Assembly (NCBI GenBank): GCA_029269725.1
Contig: JARJHS010000001.1
Span: 186,001-250,000 of the forward strand
Reading direction: 5' to 3'
DNA length: 64,000 nt
DNA from: Pollutibacter soli
GTDB taxonomy: Bacteria > Bacteroidota > Bacteroidia > Chitinophagales > Chitinophagaceae
The notes under the pieces are model-generated. The model was given only the letters and a program-made list of their open reading frames with translations, searched no databases and had not been told where the DNA came from. A program made the position numbers and the translations under genes. Within the stretch, counting starts at the first letter, position 1; the number at the start of each line of letters is the position of its first letter. This document shows, piece after piece, positions 55,801 through 61,604 of this stretch.

Positions 55801-56085
55801 AGATTTAATCCGAATAACCAGCTGCTTTAATTTTTGTGCGCCTTTGTTGGCGCCTGTTTGTTCTACGGCAATGGTACCAAATGGAACTATAAAAGTTGCA
55901 AGACTATCATAAGCATTCGAACTGAGGATGGAGTTGATTTGCGTATCAATCAGTAATGCGGCCTTGTCATATTTTTTTTCTTTGATCAGCTGTTTTACAG
56001 GTACCGAAGATACCGGTTGGGCATTTGTATTTGCAAAGATGCCAACGTAAATTATCAGTAATATTTTCTTTACTGGTAATTTCAT
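52873..56085 (-). CDS. TPR-CHAT domain protein (putative caspase-like protease), exported and C-terminally anchored
   Basis: A 1070-residue protein: signal peptide (1-22, 'ILLIIYVGIFANTNAQ'), about ten TPR units (roughly 60-500), a helical linker and a CHAT domain (roughly 750-1035). The caspase-like dyad is His895 in 'IHIGTHAEAN' and Cys943 in 'VLTACETGKPG', both intact. The very end has a transmembrane segment ('WFAGISILVLLSVYTL', about 1046-1061) followed by a basic tail, so the body should be periplasmic and tethered to the inner membrane. The start codon overlaps the stop of the preceding membrane TPR gene (ATGA), so translation is coupled. CHAT-domain proteins are peptidases in several systems; substrate and trigger here are unknown. 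Confidence 0.85.
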   Translation of the reverse strand: MKLPVKKILLIIYVGIFANTNAQPVSSVPVKQLIKEKKYDKAALLIDTQINSILSSNAYDSLATFIVPFGTIAVEQTGANKGAQKLKQLVIRIKSVVKDPTILKGVLSAAGAFYEDENQHTLAYDTNMEILEIERQSLNPDQKIIASLEADLAVFAQRKGNAKLSGMHTRNAMRIRETFSVPDYEDLYQSYNGMGTMFWFAAQTDSAGYFFNKALDALAKTDSNAYNRYYRPAIILNNLAAIYSLQGKMNQAIQAMQTTISDIKKFLDSPDDHPKRKTAVEFQFQAIDNLGGLYKELGNYTQARELLNYSWQQKKIHFKEENPEIFKSEILLGQVYKDLRNFEKAEPLLISGLKKATGPNGDGFFAADGAYTLALLYEGSGKPDRAARYFEMSDSLYSLAYEGDYDNIYLDFVRNASLFYAENNMPSKALQMAMRSYNYVQKNKAGNLLPLFEAVNLSEVYFRNGMYADAIKRSDEAINLVNKNIANGSSLMDSVLIEFRKPRAILMRVKSEYMMLDKKDTASLKNILAKVQSALQILERRNSLLHDPENTKLVISDQRELVNFIKQLQIELFEKTQDPKYIDEMLGIHESTLYHRIRARLDVNEAMQFNGVPVSVRNRELEIRSMMKSAITNEQLDAFLAAEKEWSVYTEEIRSKYPVYYAIRFSNLFRPVADIMQKIPGDIQVIRYVFAGKKLYAVVFSRETRFMTVLENQNIGEEIEIVNDSRTPFTLVVEKLNSLYKKLWQPFADQIQKKRIIIIPDDILFNLSFETLTHQNIRSYSELSTQSLLGRYNIAYNYSLFLIQPIAKNENFDQNFVAFAPGFSDEVKKEYLDKKLDSMNIDRGYLSLLPLPFTLRLASSASRLLDGKTFLMNQSTLSAFKQIQGNFRVIHIGTHAEANNQYPEYSRLIFAKDLQHPLDTNSLFLFDIYNCKLNSNLTVLTACETGKPGLEDGEGMISLGHAFNYAGSESMLTSLWKIDEQSSAMIMESFYKFLQQGSAKDEALRQAKLEYLASARGRMLAPQYWAGLVIVGDTAPIDLKKSGQWKWFAGISILVLLSVYTLRSKMKKSA

Positions 56086-56891
56086 TTGTTGTTCATATTA
56101 CTGATGTCTTTTAACAACGCACCTTTTTGCGGATGGTCAGATTTTTTGATTTCGGCAACTGCTTCTGAACGATTTCCCTGTTGCAATAGTGCGAGGCCGA
56201 GATACCAATGCGCATCAGCATTAAATACGGACGCTTGCTTGTTTGCAACCTGCTGAAGATAAGGAATCGCTTTTTCCTGGTGATCGAGTTTCAGCCATGC
56301 CGAACCCAGGAAATAATTCAAAGTGTCATTTAATGGATTGGCAGTCTGCAATTGTTCCCAGGATTCAATCGCGTTCCATACATCACCGCTTTTATAATCC
56401 ACCATTGCTTTTTCAAAAGTGTAATTGTCGGAAGCACTGCTCATAGTCGTCATCAAACCCGGGTCTGCAGAATAATATGTTTGGTACAATTGTTCCTGTA
56501 AAGAAGGTTTAGTAGCAAAGTAAAAAACAGTTATGCCTGCCAGGATTACCACTGAAGCAGCTGCCAGCCATTTTCGATATGCGTATTTTTTTACAGACTG
56601 AATTGATCTCACGGGTGTTGCTGTTTTGACTTCTTCGTGGAAAATCTCAAGCTTTTGTGTGAGCATGGATTCATTGATACCGATGATCAGCAACTTCATT
56701 TCGTTCACTTTGAATTGAAGAACCTGGTCTCCTGCAAGCCGGTGTTCAAATGCAGCCTGTTCTTCTGCTGACATTTCCTGCATCAGGTATTTTTCAATGA
56801 GATCGGTTTCTTCCGGAGATATGGACGATGAGTTTTCCAATGAATTATTTTTTAAGTGGTCTTCACCATTTCCCTCAGGCGTTGAAGACAC
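56082..56891 (-). CDS. Single-pass membrane protein with anti-sigma-like N-terminus and periplasmic TPR
   Basis: A 269-residue protein. Residues ~27-62 ('EETDLIEKYLMQEMSAEEQ', 'FEHRLAGDQ') resemble the anti-sigma domain of FecR/RskA-type regulators: a short acidic helix bundle with E-x-Y-L-x-x-E-M-S. One transmembrane helix (108-126, 'WLAAASVVILAGITVFYF') is followed by TPR-like units ('DVWNAIESWEQLQTANPLNDTLNYF') on the periplasmic side. The GTG start at 56891 overlaps the sigma gene by 40 bp; a TTG at 56840 would avoid overlap. It precedes the CHAT gene (ATGA overlap). The anti-sigma role is inferred. Confidence 0.7.
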   Translation of the reverse strand: MSSTPEGNGEDHLKNNSLENSSSISPEETDLIEKYLMQEMSAEEQAAFEHRLAGDQVLQFKVNEMKLLIIGINESMLTQKLEIFHEEVKTATPVRSIQSVKKYAYRKWLAAASVVILAGITVFYFATKPSLQEQLYQTYYSADPGLMTTMSSASDNYTFEKAMVDYKSGDVWNAIESWEQLQTANPLNDTLNYFLGSAWLKLDHQEKAIPYLQQVANKQASVFNADAHWYLGLALLQQGNRSEAVAEIKKSDHPQKGALLKDISNMNNK

Positions 56892-57421
56892 CGGTACTTG
56901 TTATTTCTGGCTGTTGCTTCGGTTAGCCCAGTATGTGATGCTATTGTTCTGAGTGATTCTTTTTTGAAGTAAAACCTTGATAAAATTTCCCTGCACACTT
57001 CGCCCAGATTTTTGAAACTTTTTTTCACCTGCTGAATGAAATCATCATCGTTGCTTTCGTTCTCTTCATTTTCTTTCTGCCAGGGGCGGATCGTTTCATC
57101 TATCGATATTACCCGGTTTTTTTTATCTGCTCTAAGCCTGTCGATCCATTTGAATTTTGCGATTTGAAAAATATATCCTGCCAGGGCAGTTTCATTTTCC
57201 GGGTAAAATTTATCCAACTGGATATTTCTCCATGCTGCAATAAATGCTTCCTGGAAAACATCTTTTGCATCCTCTTCCGTGCCGCTATTTTCAAGTACAT
57301 ATCTTTCCGCTTTCGGGTAATTATCCCGGTACAGTATTTTTAGTACTGCATCATCATTTGCTTTCAATGCACGAACCAGGCTGACCTGATCATTGAATCC
57401 GGATGCTATATTTTGTCGCAT
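56852..57421 (-). CDS. ECF-type RNA polymerase sigma factor
   Basis: A 189-residue sigma-70 family protein of the extracytoplasmic-function class. Region 2 spans about 20-95 ('LKILYRDNYPKAERYVL', 'DVFQEAFIAAWRNI', 'AGYIFQIAKFKWIDRLRADK'); region 4 is a helix-turn-helix at about 135-185 ('LRTIASHTGLTEATARNNKY'). It is the first gene of the operon, with its stop inside the next gene. Its target promoters are unknown but could include its own. Confidence 0.93.
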   Translation of the reverse strand: MRQNIASGFNDQVSLVRALKANDDAVLKILYRDNYPKAERYVLENSGTEEDAKDVFQEAFIAAWRNIQLDKFYPENETALAGYIFQIAKFKWIDRLRADKKNRVISIDETIRPWQKENEENESNDDDFIQQVKKSFKNLGEVCREILSRFYFKKESLRTIASHTGLTEATARNNKYRCLQRLREMVKTT

Positions 57422-57559
57422 ATCTGTTTAAACGACAATAATATAAACTAAATTTTACTGCGTTTCAGAACCCCATTCCCGTATACATCGTTGAAACAGA
57501 ATGATGTCATCATCAATCCGGAATTTTTTTTCAGATTTATTTTAGTGCTTAACAGGAAA

Positions 57560-57579
57560 GCCCCGGCCTGAGCCGGGGC
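57560..57579 (-). terminator. Perfect GC-rich hairpin, possible terminator of the lipoprotein gene
   Basis: GCCCCGGC (57560-57567) and its complement GCCGGGGC (57572-57579) with a four-base loop, 38 bp after the minus-strand stop at 57618. The T-run on the minus strand is weak (TTTCCTGTT), so termination is probable rather than certain. Confidence 0.55.
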
Positions 57580-57617
57580 AAAACCAAAAACGAGAAAGGG
57601 TCGGTTGGATGTTCCCG

Positions 57618-58829
57618 TTAACGGATAATAATGGTTTCAGCAAAATTGTCGATGTTAAGGCCTTTGATCTGCCTGAGATCATCGAGTGTTACTGTTCCAT
57701 GGGTGCCGATATAGGTATTATTTGTTTTGTCTACAAAGTATTTATCTGAATAATTATCTACCTGGTATGTATTTCCCGATGGATCGGCAACCGTGTGTTC
57801 ATTGCGAATGCCGTTAATGAACTGTTTGTGTTGTGCATCCAACGAAGCCTGCTGACCGGCCCAGGCCTGGTTCCTGATATCGGCCGCTTGATGAAGTGCT
57901 GCCATTTTTTGCTGATGCGCCTGTGCACTTGCCTGGATATTCGCCATATTTCGTTGGTGCTGGGCAGTCATTGCCTGTGTATTCGCGTCAATCTGTGCCA
58001 TAACCTGCTGATGACGCGCATGCTGAGCCTGTTGCCACGCAGGGTTCTGAATCCTTGATTTTCCCATCGCCCAGAAAATTTCTTCAAGGTCATTCAGATT
58101 ACCGGTTGTACAGTAACCGCTTACTTCCGGCAACCAACCGCTACCAAAACTCAGCGTGGTACCGTTTACTACACCTCTGATCGTACGTCCATTACTTTCA
58201 TAGTGAAAACGGTAGCTGATATTGGTCACATTGGGATGAAAATTCATTTTCTCCATTTCCCTGCGCTGGAATTCAACCACTTTTTCATCAACGTATTTTT
58301 CATCCAGTACAAAACCCTGAAGGCGACCAAAACGTTCCTGCATATAAGTGGTAAAATAAGTTTCAGCATCAACAAACTGTGAAGACTGCGTCGGTGGATT
58401 CATTCCCATGTCCCGGTACATCGCTTCCATCTGCGGATTCGGTATTGAGTAAACCGGGAGTGCCGGATCACCCATGAAAATAACTGCATTGTTATCTGGC
58501 GAAATTGCCCTCACAAGTGTTCTTGGGCTGTTATGCAAACGATGCATCAACGCTATATTCTGCCAACCTGCAGGCATCGCGATACTGAAACTGTTTTCGG
58601 TCATGTCATATACGGTCTGCATTTCATTTTGGTTTTTATAATCTTCTATTGTTGACGATTCCGCTCGTGAGTTGATTTCCGCAGTTAGGTTCATGGCTTT
58701 GCGATTGGCAGAAATCGTCTCATCCTGGTCAGGTTTTGTTTGCTGCGCAGCCGGAGCCGGCTGATCATTGCAGGAGGAAAAGGCGGAGAATGAAAGGAAG
58801 GCCGCGATGATTGCTATAGATTTTCTCAT
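57618..58829 (-). CDS. Lipoprotein of unknown function with Gln/Ala/His-rich segment
   Basis: A 403-residue lipoprotein: 'IIAAFLSFSAFSSC' (lipobox, Cys near residue 20). The N-terminal 220 residues have a fold suggested by 'FSIAMPAGWQNIALMHRL' and 'YRFHYESNGRTIRGVVNGT'. Residues ~265-345 are a long helical stretch rich in Gln, Ala, His and Met ('QHARHQQVMAQID', 'AQAHQQKMAALHQA'). The end ('NTYQVDNYSDKYFVDKTN') recalls short SH3-like modules. No function recognised. An ATG 18 bp upstream (58847) is possible. Confidence 0.65.
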   Translation of the reverse strand: MRKSIAIIAAFLSFSAFSSCNDQPAPAAQQTKPDQDETISANRKAMNLTAEINSRAESSTIEDYKNQNEMQTVYDMTENSFSIAMPAGWQNIALMHRLHNSPRTLVRAISPDNNAVIFMGDPALPVYSIPNPQMEAMYRDMGMNPPTQSSQFVDAETYFTTYMQERFGRLQGFVLDEKYVDEKVVEFQRREMEKMNFHPNVTNISYRFHYESNGRTIRGVVNGTTLSFGSGWLPEVSGYCTTGNLNDLEEIFWAMGKSRIQNPAWQQAQHARHQQVMAQIDANTQAMTAQHQRNMANIQASAQAHQQKMAALHQAADIRNQAWAGQQASLDAQHKQFINGIRNEHTVADPSGNTYQVDNYSDKYFVDKTNNTYIGTHGTVTLDDLRQIKGLNIDNFAETIIIR

Positions 58830-58907
58830 TATGAATAGGTATAGCAATACATCGCAGCCGGAGCCCGGATGTCATCATCAAGAAAGGAAAATTATTCTGC
58901 CAAATTT

Positions 58908-59843
58908 TTACAAACCTGCCTTTTCGACGACCGCTTTCGTTTTTTTAAACGCAGTTTTAACGACATGGAGCGGATCGTCCTTATAATATTCGGCATTAAA
59001 AACTTCAACAGAGAGCACGAGCGGCCTGCGGGGATCTTTTAAAATTTTTAGTTCCTGTGCCAGTGGTGCCACTCCATCGCCAGGATAAATGCGGTCTGCA
59101 TCGGTTATGGTATCCGTTGGCTTGCCGGAAGGGTAGTCGTTAATATGGAAAATATCCACCGCTGTGGGATTGATGAGTTTTAATGTAGCGGGATCGGTTC
59201 CTCCTTTATATATATGATAGGAATCGAGAAGCACTTTCGCTGAAGGGTGATCGCTTTGAATCGCGACAAACATCACATCACTGAGTTTGCCGAGATTTTT
59301 TGAAAATCCCCACAATTCGAGATGAGGTATAACTCCCGTTTTATCGCCGATTTCAAGTATCGACCTATATCGTTCAGCAACGACATTCAGATCGAGCAGA
59401 GGTAATCCGGTTGCACCTGCTGGAGGCGCTGCAATTCTTTTACATCCGATACCAGAAAGGATTTCCATTTCTTTTTTCAGTTGTTCATGTGCTTCCCCGC
59501 GCTTCCTGTTATCATCAACAATCCACGATGCGAAACCGATCGCATCTTCGATTGTCAGGCCAAGGTCTTTAATTTTTTTTGCAGCATTCGCTACTGTTCC
59601 ACCGGAAGACAGGTATTGCTGATAGGTTTCCAGCCAGATTTCCACGCCCGTGAATCCGCCGGCAGCAGCAAGTTCCAGTTCCTTAAAAAATCCCAGTTTA
59701 TGTCCTCGGATCGTTGCGGTGTTCAGACAATAAATAAATGAAGAAGATTTCGACGGCATTGGCCTGGAAAAACTTATTTGTGGAAGAAGGGCAGAGGCAC
59801 TGGCAATTCCTGATAATTTCAAAAAACGGCGGCGTTGGTGCAT
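58908..59843 (-). CDS. Exported sugar phosphate isomerase/epimerase-type TIM barrel protein
   Basis: A 311-residue protein of the xylose isomerase-like/AP endonuclease 2 barrel family. The N-terminus is a Tat signal ('RRRFLKLSGIASASALL', twin arginine in RRRFLK). Barrel motifs include 'AAGGFTGVEIWLET', 'IPHLELWGFSKNLG' (metal Glu) and 'DIFHINDYPSGK' (His). It likely acts on a sugar or inositol derivative in the periplasm. 78 bp upstream of the lipoprotein gene on the same strand, so co-transcription is possible. Confidence 0.82.
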   Translation of the reverse strand: MHQRRRFLKLSGIASASALLPQISFSRPMPSKSSSFIYCLNTATIRGHKLGFFKELELAAAGGFTGVEIWLETYQQYLSSGGTVANAAKKIKDLGLTIEDAIGFASWIVDDNRKRGEAHEQLKKEMEILSGIGCKRIAAPPAGATGLPLLDLNVVAERYRSILEIGDKTGVIPHLELWGFSKNLGKLSDVMFVAIQSDHPSAKVLLDSYHIYKGGTDPATLKLINPTAVDIFHINDYPSGKPTDTITDADRIYPGDGVAPLAQELKILKDPRRPLVLSVEVFNAEYYKDDPLHVVKTAFKKTKAVVEKAGL

Positions 59844-59884
59844 CGTGGATTATTTCGGTTGAAGATATTGAATTTTTGCAAAGA

Positions 59885-60059
59885 CAGCAGACGGTAGATG
59901 GGAGAGAACAGAGGCAATAGTAGTCAGGCAGCGGGCAATAGGGAACAGCCGACTGTTGAGAATACAGGATACAGGATACAGGAAGAAATCCAGTAAACTG
60001 AAAGTGGAAAACTGGCTGTTTAACGAACAACGAACAACTGGCTGTTCTGACAACCGGCT
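59885..60059. repeat. Long heptad ladder, 25 units
   Basis: Twenty-five consecutive 7-bp units in one register fill the spacer between the 108-residue membrane protein gene and the sugar isomerase-like gene. Exact tandem copies occur: ATACAGG three times (59962-59982), GAACAAC twice (60025-60038) and GGCAATA at 59913 and 59934. Other units share an A-rich end. It contains a GGAACAGCC segment like the cap at 50002. This is the largest member of the ladder family in the window. Confidence 0.85.
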
Positions 60060-60061
60060 TC

Positions 60062-60388
60062 CTACTCAGCGCTGTTTCCAGACTGCGTCTGCAATTCATG
60101 CAATTCCTGTTCGTTTCTTTTTAATTTTTGCTGAAGAAGATATTTCCAGGTAAATACAGATACTATATTTAGTACACTAACGGGTATGCTCAGTACCAAT
60201 GTCCACCTGACCCAGTGGTACTTCCAGAATAGAAAATATATAACTGCGATACTTAAACTGCGTAAAAACCAAAAGAGAATTTTTTTCCTGAAATATACCG
60301 GCGATAAGATACTGTTCGACCTGATAAAATTCAGTCGATCCTGATACTGCCTGATAGCACTGATTGCATACTCCTCTTTTCTTTCCAT
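60062..60388 (-). CDS. Small membrane protein of unknown function
   Basis: A 108-residue protein: a charged N-terminus ('MERKEEYAISAIRQYQDRL'), two hydrophobic helices ('FLRSLSIAVIYFLFWKYHW' and 'WTLVLSIPVSVLNIVSVFTW') and a charged, Gln-rich C-terminal helix ('LLQQKLKRNEQELHELQTQ'). No family recognised. The long heptad ladder starts at its stop codon. Confidence 0.6.
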   Translation of the reverse strand: MERKEEYAISAIRQYQDRLNFIRSNSILSPVYFRKKILFWFLRSLSIAVIYFLFWKYHWVRWTLVLSIPVSVLNIVSVFTWKYLLQQKLKRNEQELHELQTQSGNSAE

Positions 60389-60708
60389 AAAAGTAGTACC
60401 CCGGCTAAGTGCCGCTAAAGGTTTAAGGTTGTGAACGGTAATGATACCTGCCCGTCTGCAAACAATATAGTATTTCTTTCAGGAAAATAAAAGTCAGGCT
60501 GCCGGATTTCTCTGCTTTAAAACCCGGTTTACACATAACAGGAAACCGGATTTGTATTGTTGCAAAATCGATCGTGAGTATCAATCTGTTAGAGCTATGT
60601 TAAGGATGCAATCAAATGAATAAAATCAATCCGGTATTGTCACGGAAAACCTTTCATGTTTGTCATGAAATCGATATAGCAAAAAATTGAATTTTTAATA
60701 ACAGAAAA
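60389..60708. other. Intergenic region 60389-60708
   Basis: A 320-bp divergent spacer between the small membrane protein and the DUF2807 gene. It should contain both promoters; no clear TAnnTTTG element, RNA gene or open frame was recognised. AAACCCGGTTT (60522-60532) is a short palindrome. Confidence 0.5.
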
Positions 60709-61428
60709 ATGAAAATGAAAAACCGGAATGCATTATCAGTACTTGTTATAATTATGGCAGTTTTGAACTCCTGCACAAAAGTAGAAGGCACAGGACCAGT
60801 GGTAAGACAAACGATCAACACTGCAGATTTTGAAATGCTGGTGCAGGAAGTTCCGGCGACTTTGTTTTACACTCCTTCGTCAACATTCAAGGTGGAAGTG
60901 GAAGCACAACAGAATATTATCAACCTGATAAAAACAGAAGTTGTAAACAATACCATTTTCTTCTCCGTAAAAAATAATGCGAATATCCGTACACGTGAGA
61001 ATATAAAGATTCATGTACAGGCGCCTGATCTTTCTCATCTGCAATTAGCTGGAAATGGTAATATCGTCGTGATGACTCCTTACCGGCCTGATGTTTTGTA
61101 TGTAGGAATCAGCGGCAACGGAAATATCGCCATTCCGTTTCTTGAGGCAAACAGACTATTGGCCGATATCAATGGATCAGGAAATATTTCTATTGAAAAC
61201 GGTGTTGCTTTGAAAGCCGATATCGACATTACGGGTAGCGGACTTGCAGATTGGGAAAATCTGAGTACCGATTCACTTACCTCACGCATCAGCGGCTCCG
61301 CAACCATTCGTGTATTTGCAAATGACTATATCAAAACCGTAATTACAGGAAGTGGAACATTATATTATAAAGGTAACCCTGTAATAGAATCGCAGGTGAG
61401 TGGTACCGGTAAGATTATTAAACTCTGA
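60709..61428 (+). CDS. Exported GIN-domain/DUF2807 protein
   Basis: A 239-residue protein with a lipoprotein-type signal ('VLVIIMAVLNSC', Cys near residue 22). The rest is the 'head GIN domain' (DUF2807): a right-handed beta-helix-like repeat with 'LAGNGNIVVMTPYRPDVLYVG', split by repeated G-N-G-N-I, G-S-G-N-I and G-S-G motifs. Such proteins are abundant in Bacteroidota, probably as surface adhesins or scaffolds; function unproven. A strong terminator follows at 61451. Confidence 0.85.
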   Translation: MKMKNRNALSVLVIIMAVLNSCTKVEGTGPVVRQTINTADFEMLVQEVPATLFYTPSSTFKVEVEAQQNIINLIKTEVVNNTIFFSVKNNANIRTRENIKIHVQAPDLSHLQLAGNGNIVVMTPYRPDVLYVGISGNGNIAIPFLEANRLLADINGSGNISIENGVALKADIDITGSGLADWENLSTDSLTSRISGSATIRVFANDYIKTVITGSGTLYYKGNPVIESQVSGTGKIIKL

Positions 61429-61450
61429 TATATTTTTTCCACCAACAATA

Positions 61451-61489
61451 AATGGAATCGTGCATAACTGCGCGATTCCATTGTTTTTT
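61451..61489 (+). terminator. Rho-independent terminator after the DUF2807 gene
   Basis: A perfect 10-bp stem AATGGAATCG/CGATTCCATT (61451-61460 and 61473-61482) with a 12-base loop, followed by GTTTTTT. It begins 22 bp after the stop. Confidence 0.9.
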
Positions 61490-61604
61490 CATATCTGCTT
61501 CATACATTAATATCAATTCGTTCATAATAACACAAAATTGCGTTCACAATTCAATTTGAGTTTCGCCGGGCAAACAAATCTGGTAACCAAATTAACTGGC
61601 GCTT

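Noticed and set aside
59698-60099. A 133-codon minus-strand frame across the spacer before the sugar isomerase-like gene
   Set aside because: It is translated from the heptad ladder itself (low-complexity, repeated Ser/Cys/Leu pattern) and overlaps two better genes.
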